Shown here: one piece after another, positions 53,163 to 64,000 of the stretch
Position numbering within the stretch: the stretch's first letter is position 1
Layout: each line of letters begins with the position of its first letter
Assembly: GCA_020631735.1 (NCBI GenBank)
Contig: CM036167.1
Location: 1,492,988-1,556,987, forward strand
Source of the DNA: Saccharum officinarum
Lineage: Eukaryota > Streptophyta > Magnoliopsida > Poales > Poaceae
Direction of reading: 5' to 3'
Length of the DNA stretch: 64,000 nt
Made by a program: the position numbers and the translations under genes
Notes under the pieces: generated by a model
Seen by the model: only the letters and a program-made list of their open reading frames with translations
Told to the model about the DNA's origin: nothing
Database searches by the model: none

Positions 53163-54534
53163 CAATTATAAGGCCGGAGGAAGGCATTGGGTGCTTGATA
53201 GTGGGTGCTCTTAACATATGACCGGTGATTCAAGAATGTTCAACTCTCTTAAATCAAATGATAGTGGCATTGATAGTATCACATTTGGTGACAATAGCAA
53301 GGGTGATGTCAAGGCTCTTGGAAGGATTGCAATCTCAAATGATCATAGCATCTCCAATGTGCTCTTATTTGAAAAGTTGAACTTCAATCTTCTCTTGGTT
53401 GCTTAATTGTGTGATCTTGGTTTCAAGTGCATATTTGGTGTTGATGATGTGGAGATAGTTAGTGTTGATGGCTCCAATTTGATCTTCAAGGGCTTTAGAT
53501 ATGAGAATCTATACTTGGTTGATTTCAATGCTAGTGACACTCAACTTTCAACATGCTTGCTTACCAAATCAAGTATGGGTTGGTTATGGCATAGAAGACT
53601 TGGTCATATTGGCATGAAGCAATTGAACAAGTTAGTGAAGCATGACTTAGTTAGAGGCTTGAAGGATGTCATATTTGAGAAGGATAAGCTATGTAGTGCA
53701 TGTCAAAAAGAAAGCAAGTGGGCAACACTCATCCATTGAAGAGCATTATGAGTACTTCTAAGACATTTGAGTTGTTGCACATGGATCTATTTGGGCCAAC
53801 TACATACACAAGCATTGGTGGCAAAAAGTATAGGTTTGTGATTATGGATGATTTCACTAGATATACATGAGTATTCTTTCTTGTGGACAAGAGTGATGTA
53901 TTTGACATATTCAAGAAGTTCATCAAGAGGGTACAAAATAAGTTTGATACCACAATCAAGAAAGTGAGAAGTGACAATGGAAGTGAGTTTAAAAACACAA
54001 GAGTTGATGAGCTATGTGATGAGCTTGGAATCAAGCATCAATTTTCGGCCAAGTATACACCTTAATCAAATGGCTTAGTTGAGAGAAAGAATAAAACTTT
54101 GATTGATATGGCAAGATCAATGTTGAATGAATATAATGTGACTCATTCATTTTAGGCCGAAGCAATCAACATGGCTTGCTTCTATAGCAACCGTCTCTAT
54201 TGCCATAAGTTCATAGAGAAGACACCATATGAGATCTTAAATGGAAGAAAGCCCAACATTGCATACTTTTGAGTTTTTGGTTGCAAATATTATATCTTGA
54301 AGAAAGGCACTAGATTGAGCAAGTTTGATAAGAAATGTGATGAAGGATTTCTACTTGGTTACTCCACTACTAGCAAAGCTTATAGAGTTTGGAATTTGGC
54401 TAATGGTTTACTTGAGGAAGTCCATGATGTTGAGTTTGATGAAACAAATGGTTCTCAAGATGAAGAAGATAACTTCAATAATGTGAGAGGAACTCAATTG
54501 ACCAATGCTATGAAAGAAATGGATATTGGTAATA
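53163..54534 (+). pseudogene. Sirevirus protease-integrase, second copy (broken)
   Basis: Same as 23062-24433 including each premature stop. The DDE blocks HMDLFGP, VRSDNGSEF and LVERKNKT are present. It ends at the junction with the Gypsy 5' LTR at 54535. Confidence 0.9.
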
Positions 54535-57500
54535 TGTAACACCTCTCGGTGTTAAGCAAGCATTCACATCCTAAATCATGAGCATTTGCATTTCATGCAT
54601 GATCATCATCACATGTAAATTAAGTTAGAATTTATTTAAAACTGTGATAATCATGTTTGAGCTCTGAATTGGTAAAAGTCCCAGGTAAAACTGGTAAAAA
54701 TTTATGGAGCTATAACTTTAAATAACTTAGAAATAATTAGCATGAATTTAGGAGCAAGTTTTGTATTCAAAATCTTCCCAAATTTTGCTTCTAAAAATAT
54801 TTCAGAAAATTGAGTTTTCATTTAAAAATTTGACTTTAAATCATCAATTCAAAATCTATTTAGAATTTTGAAAAGTGCCCTAAATGAAAGTTGTAGAGAA
54901 TAAAATTTTGAACAACTTTTGTTTTGGGGGCAATTTGTGAAAATGTCTTTTTTATCTTCAAAATTTGAATTTGAATCAAATTATAAAATATGAAATTTAT
55001 TTAAAAAAATCACTTTTTCAACCTTATCGGGCCGCCGCCTCCTTTCCGGCCCGAGCACCGAAGCCGGCCCGGCCTGCTTCGCGTCCGCGCCCGCGCTCAC
55101 GCCCATGCCTGCCTCGCCCGTGCGCGCACGCACGCGCGACATCGTGGCGCAGCGGCAGACGCCGGCCGCCGCGTGGCCGTACACCGCCGACCCGCGCGCC
55201 ACGCGCCCTCCCGGTGGCCACGCGTCCTCCTCTGCGCCCGCCTACTCCCTCCGCGCGCTCCCCCTCCTTCACTCGCGCTCCATTCCCTTCCTCTCCTCCT
55301 TCCGGGACACCGCGAGAGCTCCACCGCCGTCCGCTACCGCCCGCCACAGCTCGCCGGCATCCCCAGCCGCCGGTGGGTCGCCCTCGCCTGCTCTTCGCGC
55401 CTACTGAACCTCGCTCAGCCGATTGCCGCACCTTCCGTCCCTCGCGGTGACCGGATTCCGCCCACCGTCGTACGCCGTCCGCCCAAGCTCGCCGACGACC
55501 ACCGCTGCCTTTGCCAGGATGCTTTTCCCGCCTCTATTCTTCCACCTTCGCCTCCGCCTTGCCATAGGGAATCACCGAGGGCCGCTCGCCTCACCGGGAA
55601 CCTCGCCACCGGCGAGAACGCCGGCAGTGGAGCTCCTCCCCTGCTCTCGGGTCGCTGACCCGTGGGGCCGCGGGGTCAGCCGCAGCGACAAGGCCCCGTC
55701 GCCTCGGCCAAGCTGGGCCAGGAAGGCCTTGGATCGTAGCCCAAACCGGGCGGCGCGCCTCTCTTCCCGCGCGCGCTCACTGCTGAAAGGCCGTAGCTGG
55801 CTGGTTGGTCTCGCTGGGCCGGCCCGTTAGCAAATAAGAAAATTGATTTTTCGTTTTTCTTTTATTATTTGAAAGTGAAAATGGTTTGAAAAATGTTTGA
55901 CTACTCAAATTTGCTCCAAATCTGTTCAAATAAATTTTTCTAGGTTTCTTATCATTAGATCTACTTGAGAAAAATATTGCATGTCAAGATTTAAATACTT
56001 TGCTGTATAGTTTTTATTTAATCACTAAAACTGTTGTTTCCTTGTTAAATATGTAGTAAATCACAGAGAGCTCAGAAAAATATGTTTCCACTTGCTATAA
56101 TTTTCTTTTGTGATGTACTTCCTAGGAAAAATATATGCCATGCATGTTCTGTAGAAAAATCTTGAGGTGTAGTATAAGTGTTTAATATTGCTAATAATTG
56201 TTATTTTTGCTAGAGAGAAAAAATATGAATAAAACATGCATGAAATAATTTTTCTATAGGTATTGTTTATTGCGTAGAATGTAGTAAAGATGTTAAATAT
56301 GTTGTTTGATACTTTTCATAGTATAAAGTACTTTATGCTCATTTTTAGGTCCTAGCTTGTTATTTTTGTATAGGCAGTTCTAGTAATCCAAATGCAATAA
56401 AATTTTTGTGGTATGCTAGATTTGATGATAGAAAGCTATTGTATTTTTCTCAGATTTTTCTGTGCTACTAAAATAGGTGTTGCTGTTCAAACCTATTTGC
56501 AATTAGGGTTTTATTTAACCTTGTTAATGCTTGACTAGTGAATAAGATTTTGCTTTGGGTATCTTTGAAGCATTTAGTAAAATATGCTGGCTTAGCATGG
56601 TAGTAGTAGAAGAGAATACAATAGATGACATATGCTTGTAGTCTGTATTCTTGGATGATGTTGACTACCATGTAGAAGAAATATATCTCCACTTTATGAA
56701 ATAAAGTGAACCTAATTATCTACATTTCATTCATCATGACCATTACATGTCATTTCCGCAATGCATCTAGGCATAAGCACTTATACGATTGCATCATACA
56801 GGATCGCAGAAAGTAAAGTCGGTAGCAGTTCCCGAGGAGCCGGAAGAGTAGCCCGAGGAGCAGGAAGTGCCTGAAGTCGACGAGGAGGTCGGTGAGGATC
56901 TTCCGGAGTGCCCAGACCACCGTCCGAGCTCTTTCGAGAGAGGCAAGCCTTCGAGCATTTCTTTCCCTCGGTTTACAATTATTTTATGAATGCTTTACTT
57001 TAACTGCTGCATTATGTTTAGGAGTTATTTACAACCGTTGCTGCATTATACCTTGTTTACTCCGTTCTACCCTATCCTTGTCACCCTGTTAACCGCAGTC
57101 AAGTACTTGCTTAGCTTGCTTAGACCGGTAGAAGTCAGGTGATTTCCTGTCACCTGCGAGCTATAGGTGTTTACCTGGATCCGCTTGAGAAAAGATGTTA
57201 TCAGGAAATAACTAAGTGTTAATGTGAAATTGAGACCGGACGGAAACTTGCAGGGTTTCGGACTGTAGTGTTTTCCGTCTATGTCGATTAAGGACCGACC
57301 GTTGTTGGACCTCGGGTCATGTTGAACGCATGCCTCACATTTAGCTAGCTGAATAAAGTACCTTCCGACCGCGAAGCTAGGAGATTATTCGGGCCGAGTG
57401 GATTGCCCGCAACGCACTGTACCAGAGTAGTAGTGGCAGGATACGGGGGCGCGATGATAAGGCCAAAGAGCAGTCGGGCGGCCCCCGGGTACATGTTGTT

Positions 57501-58414
57501 CCTGGCAAGCTTGTGACTTTACCTGAATGGTTGACTCGGTGACCAACACCTCACTTTAGTGGGTGAGTGAGGTTTGTGTGAGGAATAAATTACCAGCTGG
57601 TTAATAATCGATTCGAATCGCCATCGTTCACTGGATAGTGAGCACTTGACTTGAGCTACTTCATCGTAGTAATATTGATGGAACATTCAGACAGTTATAT
57701 GAAATATGACATAATAGAAGTTGTTAGTGATCATTGGTTATCATTACCTGTTTAATTACATGTTACTCTAGTACAGGTGCAAATGTAGTTGACAGGTTAA
57801 TAAAGATTTAACTTGATACAAAGCTTTTGTAAAGATTCTCTAAATACTAAAAATGCTTTTTGGCAAATGAGTCAACTACCCCACCAGAAAGCCTGTCATG
57901 ATTCCTTGGTGTCTTTTATTTTTGGTTCTGTCGGGTAAGTCTAGCTGAGTGCCTTCTCGTACTCAGGGCTTTATTCCCACTTGTTGCAGATGGGCAGATG
58001 TATTACGACTACTGTATCAACTGCCTTTATCCTGCAATGGGAGAAGCTTAGGACCATGGGCAATGGTCATTCACTACATCTCGTCTGATGCTTTTGATGG
58101 AAGATGATCCGGAACTGGCACTGTATTTTGAACTCTATGTGCGTGTGTGATTTGAACTAAATGCTTCTGCTACTTTCATTCGAAACTGGTTTGTAATAAC
58201 TATGTTTAAACTCCGATGTATTTGTAATGCGAACTTTTATGTAACTTGTGATGGTGACCGCTGAATTATTACGATCTTGGCTGGTATACAAGTTGGTTTG
58301 AAATCCGTCATGATTTCACGGACTACCGGGTTATACGGGCTTAAGTTTGCTAAATCTTCTGCTCGGTGGATGATTTTCTTACTTAATCTCGTATAATTGG
58401 TCGGTTCTGTTACA
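54535..58414 (+). repeat. 5' LTR of the second Tekay-type copy
   Basis: 3880 bp, nearly the same as 24434-28315. Differences are clustered at 55775-55880 (for example ACTGCTGAAAGG against ACGGGCCGAAAGG) with a few others to 56220. It includes the GC-rich block and the Glu-rich frame with TAG (56801-56960). Confidence 0.95.
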
Positions 58415-59202
58415 GCTGGTATCGGAGCTTGGTTTAGCGTGTTTACCATTCACAAGTGTATTTAAAACGAAATGTGTTTGAAAAGCGTGATTTACAAACT
58501 AAGAGTGTGCCAGTGGTCATATCCTTTATGCCCAGTAAGGACTCTAGGTGGCTTAATTAAGTACTGACTTGGGGGTTCTTGCACCATATTTCTCTTTCGT
58601 TGCTCATATGGCGTGCTATTGTATGAGTGCCACTTACTTGAGTGGTAATGTATGGATTAGTTGCCTCTACTCCTCGGTAAGTGTGAGATGTGAGAGCATG
58701 ATCGGATACACCGCCGATCTAGGGAGAGTGCTTGTACGATACTGGAGTACTTACATGTTTTACGCATGTTTTTACAAAAGTGTCGCATGTGTGGTTGTTC
58801 CGTCCGTTGAGGCGATGCCATCAATAGGACGATGTTTTGGGTGGTTACTACCGTTGTACGCGTATTTGGGGATTCGTGTAGAGCGTGTAGATAGATTTAC
58901 TGCTTTCATGCATGCATAGGGTTTTGGGCTGAAATGAATTTTCTGCAGGTACATAACACCGTTTCTCGTGTAGAACGTATTAGTTACGTATATTAGAGAT
59001 CGCCTGTATGCCACCGAATTTATCGATAGATATCATTATTTCTTAAGTTTGTGAAAACGTAAGAAACGTGCATGCATCATGTTGCTTGTGCATTTCATTC
59101 ATGCCACACATTCCTCCCCTTATAATTTAATTATCCCCTTTCGATAAAAATTGTACCAACTTAAAATATGTTCTCACCGGGTAATTGAAACTTTTAGTAC
59201 AG

Positions 59203-60216
59203 ATGGCCCGCACGAAGCAGACTGCCCGCAAGTCCACAAGTGGAAGAGCACCCCGACGCCAGTTGGCCCCGTGGGAGCGCCGCAGCACGGACACCTTTCT
59301 AAGCGAGTTTGGCATGCCAACTTTGCTTTGGAGAGTGCTCCATGATGTGGGGTACCCGGAGGGCTAGGAGCCGGTGTACTCTTGAAGTGAGAACCAGTTG
59401 GCAGAGAATGGACTAGCAGTAGTGGAGATCACTGTCCCTGCTCTTGGTGATGCTCCAGAATGGGATGGTTGGCACTTGGAGTTTGAGGGACGCACTCCGG
59501 TTGAGGGTGCAGAGGGAGCAGCTTTCCGTGTCATCCGGGACATAATGATTAGATTTCCCAACGAGCTGGCAGCAACCTTGGCTGGCACTTTTCTGAGAGA
59601 TGATCCTCGTGATGCTATTTGGGTGCAGCCGCAAGGAAGTGCTTTAGTCAGAGGCCCAAGCGAAGGACAGGCTAGCGACAACCACGCTATGAGTGCGATG
59701 TATGCAGCTATCAGAGCATACCAGGGTCTGGAGTGCACCTATTGGACTTTGACTGGTTTGCGTGGTGATGATCGGCTCAAAGCAAGAAAACAAAAGAAGA
59801 AGCAGGCACGTGCTATCGCTAGTTTGCAGGAGCAGTTGGCTGACATGAGCTTACAGTGAGACCAGGCTCTAGAGAGAGGTGATAATTCTCTACAGCGGGT
59901 GCATCCGTTGACTCAGGCCAACAATAATGTAGACCGCATGATTGGACAGTTGGTTTAGGAAAGGAATGAAGCCTGGAACGAGAGGAACCTCCTGAGGCAG
60001 AGGGTCGAGGAGCTAGAGGAGTACAATGTCAACTTGCATGAGGAGTTTCATGCGCTCTACAACGAGATTGGCCCGTATGCTCCTCCAGAAGCCGCTAGTA
60101 TGGACGTCGACGACGACAAGGACGAGCCCGCAGCCACACCTGCCGCCACCAACGATGTTGCTACTGACGGTAGTGATGGTGACGTCTCCGACCCCGACGA
60201 TGGCCCTGAGGAGTAG
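59203..60216 (+). pseudogene. ORF0: histone H3-tail mimic (second copy, frame kept)
   Basis: ATG at 59203 directly after an AG. After Met: ARTKQTARKSTSGRAPRRQL, identical to the H3 tail at 18 of 21 positions (differences: G12S, K14R, K18R). From this ATG to TAG 60214-60216 the frame has no shift, giving a length of 337 codons. In-frame stops are TAG 59365-59367, TGA 59383-59385, TGA at 59857 and TAG near 59956; all but the second are absent from the first copy, which has CAG, CGA or a lost base there. The rest is as in the first copy: dsRBD-like layout, basic patch, coiled coil and an acidic tail (DVDDDKDE..SDPDDGPEE). The histone-like part is next to nothing else histone-like: no histone fold follows. 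Confidence 0.88.
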
Positions 60217-60570
60217 GCTAGTTGCTTCGCGTTAGCTGCTAGGCCCTATCACAATGACCTTCTTTTGGTTTCATGTATCTTGATGTATCTCGTTTGAACC
60301 TTGAGACTTGGTAGAATGTTGGATCTTGGTTGTTCATGCGATACCTGAACGCATAAAGTCCAGTGTGTGTATGCTGGCAACGTGGTTGTATTGGACACGA
60401 TGTTTGCATTAATTTCATTAGTGGTGTTGTTTTAATTGGAATGCAATTATTGTGCCTTTGTTTTATTGTATGACTTTGTTCTCTCTAATGAATTCAGTAC
60501 GGCATAATTTTTCATTCACTCACAATTACTACAACTTTGCTTAATCATTACTTGTTACTGAAATATGCAG

Positions 60571-63020
60571 ATGGCAAACACTCGACGTGCCACGTATGAG
60601 ACTGCTGAAACTGGTGGAAATGGTGCCGGGGCAGGTAGGAGTGGTGCTAACAACACCAACCATAATGAGCCACACCCGGAACCGCATTTGCCGCCTCCTC
60701 CACCGCTCACTGCAGAGGTGTTCTTTGCATAGTTCCTGGGAAGTCAGCGCAATGCCGAGCAGTCACAGAAAAATATGGAAGATTTTCTACGTACCATAGC
60801 CAACAACGTGTAACGTGGTAACAACCAAGGTGGTGGCAATGGAGTGAATCGGTACAGCAACTTCAAGGATTTCATGGACACTAGGCCGCCAATTTTCAAG
60901 GAAGCAACTGAGCCACTTGACGCTGAAGAATGGATTAACACTATGGAAGATAAGTTCCGTGTGTTAAGGCTGACAGAAGTACTAAAGACAGAGTATGCTG
61001 CACATCAGTTACAAGGACCAACAGGGATGTAGTGGAAGCATCATCGCACCACCTTCCCTCCAAATGCTTAGATCTCGTGGAGAGAGTTCACCGAAGCCTT
61101 CCGTGGAGTTTATATTCCATCAGGGCTAGTTGAGATGAAATTGGGAGAGTTCTTGGCTTTAAATCAGGGTACCAAAACCGTAACACAGTATTTGCATGCC
61201 TTCAACAACTTGTGTCATTATGCTCCCGACATGGTTGACACAGATGCTAAGAAAATTGCTAGCTTCAAGAGAGGGTTAGGTCCGAAGATGATGAAGCATG
61301 TGGGTACCAATACCCGCGTTAGATTCAATGACTTCATCAGTGATTGTCTGAAACAAGAGAAGAACAACAACGCGTACATAGCATCCAAGACTCGTAAGAG
61401 AGCCTTTGCGTCAGGACCATCACAGTCCAGAGTTATCACTGCTAATCGTTCGACCTATCGTCCGTCTGCACCTGGTGCAAGGTTTAGGCCATCGCAGCAT
61501 AAAACCCAGAACTACAAGGGACCGCAGAAGCCGTACAAGATGGTTGTGCCGCCAGCAAGGACAGCCGCAACTGTGGGACAAGGTAACTCGAAGGGAGCTA
61601 TTGGATCTGCTGGTACAGTGAAGGGACCTTGCTATAACTGTGACAGCCAGGCCATTTTTCCAAGTTCTGTCCTTATCCGCCCAGAAAGAAGCAACAGACT
61701 TATAATGCTCGAGTGCACCACACCACTGTGGAAGAAATTCCTGAGGGAGAGCCCATAACTGCTGGTAAGTTTCCTGTTAACCAAAACACTGCATTTGTTC
61801 TATTTGATTCTGGATCATCGCATACTTTTATGAGTCAAGCATTTGCACGAAAACATGAACAACTATGCACAGACTTAAGTTATGGTTACCGTATAAGTTC
61901 AGCAGGGGCTGATGTTTTAACCAATCAGATGGTTCGAGGGGCAACCCTTGAGTTAGGCAGTCGAAAGTTTTGAGTAAACCTGATAGTTATGCCTGGACTA
62001 GTTCTGGATGTCATCATAAGGATGAATTGGATGAAAGAATGGGGAGCAGTTATAGATACAGGAAGTCGGGTACTTACCCTGAAGGATCCCTAGGGAGAGG
62101 GTACTTTTCAGGTACCATTGCCCAAAAGAACAGACCTTGTGAGTGTGACATGTGCTATGGAAGTCATTCCGATTCATCAGATTCCGGTCGTGTGTGAGTT
62201 TCCGGATGTATTTCCAGATGAGTTACCTGGTCTTCCGCCAGATAGAGATATTGAGTTTGGAATTGAGTTGATCCCCGGGACAGCTCTAATTTCAAGGTGA
62301 CCTTATAGGATGCCTCCGGATGAGTTAGCTGAGTTGAAGAAGCAACTAGAGGAGTTGTTGAATAAGGGGTTTATCCGACCAAGTAAGTCTAAATGGGGAT
62401 GTCCTGCCTTGTTTGTGAAGAAAAAGAAAGAGGGTACTTTGAGAATGTCTGTGGATTATAGGCCTCTTAATGCTGTAACTATCAAGAATAAGTATCCCTT
62501 ACCTCACATTGATGTTTTGTTCGATCAGTTAGCCAAAGCCAGAGTGTTCTCCAAAATAGATTTAAGATCAGGTTATCATCAGATAAAGATTAGACCACAA
62601 GATATACCAAAAACCGCCTTTTCTACCAGATACGGGTTGTATGAGTATCTTGTTATGTCCTTTGGCTTAACAAATGCTCCTGCATACTTTATGTATCTGA
62701 TGAATACAGTTTTCATGCCGGAGTTAGACAAGTTTGTGGTTGTGTTCATTGATGATATTCTCGTATACTCTGAGAATGAGAAAGATCATGAAGAGCATCT
62801 AAGAATTATCTTAACCAGACTGAGAGATCATAAGTTGTATGCTAAGTTTAGCAAGTGTGAATTTTGGTTGAAGAAAGTTCCTTTCCTTGGTCACATTCTG
62901 TCGGAGAATGGAGTATCCGTAGACCCGAGTAAAGTGCAAGAGGTTATGGATTGGAAAACACCAATCACAGTTTCTGAAGTTAGAAGTTTTTTGGGTTTAG
63001 CTGGTTACTATCGTCGTTTT
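60571..63020 (+). pseudogene. Tekay-type gag-pol, second copy (broken and truncated)
   Basis: Gag begins MANTRRATYE at 60571 after AATATGCAG. Stops occur at about 60730, 60811, 61030, 61069, 61971, 62091 and 62299. A one-base loss inside the knuckle (TGTGACAGCC against TGTGATCAGCC) shifts the frame near 61643. Reverse transcriptase (62310-63020) retains FIDDILVYS but stops at GYYRRF where the antisense LTR begins. RNase H and integrase are absent from the window. Confidence 0.92.
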
Positions 63021-64000
63021 TGTAACAGAACCGCCCAATTATACGAGATTAAGTAAGAAAATCATCCAACGGATGGACAATTTACCAAACTTAAGCCCGT
63101 ATAACCCGGTAGTCCATGAAATCTCGACGGATTTCAAACCATTTCACATCACAGCCAAGATCGTAATAAGTTCAGCGATTACCTTCATAAGTTACACAGC
63201 AGTTTGCGGCACAAAATACATCGGAGTTTAAACATAGTTATTACAAACCAGTTTCAAATAAAGTAGCGGAAGCATTAGTTCAAAGCACACACACACACAC
63301 ATCTTTTCCAAAATACAGTGCCAGCTCGCGATCATCTCCCACAAAAGCATCAGGCGAGGAGTAGTGAGTGACCATTGCCCATGGTCCTAGGCTTCGCCCA
63401 TCGCAGGGTAGAGACAGTTGATACAATACCCATAGTACATCTGTCCATCTGCAACAAGTGGGAACAAAGCCCTGAGTACGAGAAGGTACTCAGCTAGACT
63501 TACCCGACAGAACCAAAACAAAAGACTCCAAGGATCATGATAGGCTTTTTGGTGGGGTAGCTGACTCATTTGCAAGAAAAGCATTTTTAGCTTAGCAAAT
63601 CATTTACAAAAGCATGTCATATTTTAAGTCTTTATCCTCCTGTCAACTATGTTTGCACTTATGCTAAAGTAATTATGGAATTAAGCAAGCAAGGATTACC
63701 ATTGATAATTAACGATAGTTACCATGTCATTTCCTCATAACTATCCAAGTGTTTCATCAGTATTACTACGATGAAGTAACTCAAGTCAAGTGCTCACTAT
63801 CCAGTGAACGATGGCGATTCGAATCGATTATTGACCAGCTGGTAATTTATTCCTCACACAAACCTCACTCACCCGCTAAAGTGAGGTATTGGTCACCGAG
63901 TCAACCATTCAGGTAAAGTCGCGAGCTTGCCAGGAACCACATGTACCCGGGGGCCGCCCGACTGCTCTTTGGCCTTATCATCGCGCCCCCGTTTCCTGCC
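63021..64000 (-). mobile_element. Antisense Tekay-family LTR, partial (runs out of the window)
   Basis: It starts TGTAACAGAACCG, the complement of the LTR end, and continues with the antisense U5 and upstream LTR sequence, including the antisense of the GTAAGTCTAGCTGAGTACC region (63487-63508) and GGCCGCCCGACTGCTCTTTG near 63950. The preceding five bases GTTTT (63016-63020) would be the left TSD if this is a normal insertion. It may be a solo LTR or the 3' LTR of another whole element. It has a CACACACA run at 63287-63300 not present in the others. Confidence 0.93.

Larger units (their letters stand above)
49589..54534 (+). mobile_element. Second copy of the Sirevirus, 5' part (from mid-LTR to integrase)
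   Basis: Equivalent to 19488-24433, at an offset of about 30101 bases. LTR remnant 49589-50861, PBS TGGTATCGGAGC at 50864-50875, gag 50916-53148, protease-integrase 53163-54534. It carries the same stops, the same 56-bp tandem duplication (51926-52037) and the same Gypsy insertion point. From 50.9 to 54.5 kb I noticed a single difference (A/G, 21697 versus 51798). The LTR close to the gap has several one- or two-base length differences in G/C-rich words. The 3' part of this Sirevirus copy is not in the window. Confidence 0.95.
54535..63020 (+). mobile_element. Second copy of the Tekay-type element, truncated in RT
   Basis: 5' LTR 54535-58414, PBS at 58417, leader, ORF0, gag and the start of pol. 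It ends at GGTTACTATCGTCGTTTT, in the reverse transcriptase/RNase H linker, where an antisense LTR of the same family begins at 63021. It has many more stop codons than the first copy. Divergence from the first copy is very low in the LTR apart from a cluster at 55775-56035, and rises clearly after about 58530. Confidence 0.95.

Overview
This is a stretch of plant nuclear DNA, almost certainly from a grass (Poaceae, probably a panicoid such as the sugarcane/Miscanthus/sorghum group; the species is inference). It is almost entirely nested transposable elements. I see no intact, ordinary host gene. Five insertions can be bounded from target-site duplications (TSDs) or terminal inverted repeats.

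Layout. (1) About 0.4-9.05 kb: a decayed PIF/Harbinger element on the minus strand, its transposase split by a 2.0-kb solo LTR of a Sirevirus (Copia) family (6209-8189, TSD GGTTT) and the element also split by a 4.0-kb solo LTR of a Tekay/RIRE3-like chromovirus (1286-5263, TSD TCATA). (2) About 9.05-12.9 kb: an old antisense LTR-like block. (3) 12.9-18.3 kb: mixed sequence with two MITEs (one with a perfect 9-bp TSD) and a possible multi-exon gene remnant on the minus strand. (4) About 18.35-49.40 kb: one Mutator-like element (MULE) with ~215-bp inverted repeats. It carries a broken transposase, a plant mobile domain (PMD) gene and two GRF zinc-finger genes. Its transposase is interrupted at 19109-42948 by a Sirevirus (TSD TAGAG), which is itself interrupted at 24434-38800 by a Tekay-type Gypsy element. 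(5) 49489-49588: a 100-N assembly gap. (6) 49.6-63.0 kb: a second copy of the same Sirevirus-plus-Tekay nest, cut off at 63021 by an antisense Tekay LTR that runs out of the window.

The most striking content is an extra ORF (ORF0) between the 5' LTR and gag of the Tekay element, present in both copies (ATG 29104 and 59203). Its first 21 residues after Met match the histone H3 tail at 18 positions: K4, K9 and S10 are kept, while acetyl-acceptor lysines K14 and K18 are Arg. This is followed by a region with the layout of a dsRNA-binding domain, a long coiled coil and an acidic tail. The same element encodes an integrase with a chromodomain-like tail, so one element carries both a histone-tail mimic and a member of the histone-tail-reader fold family.

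How the parts relate: the MULE came first, the Sirevirus hit its transposase, the Tekay element hit the Sirevirus pol, and the whole nest was later duplicated (or assembled twice). Most stop codons look like C-to-T or G-to-A changes, as expected for methylated, silenced repeats.
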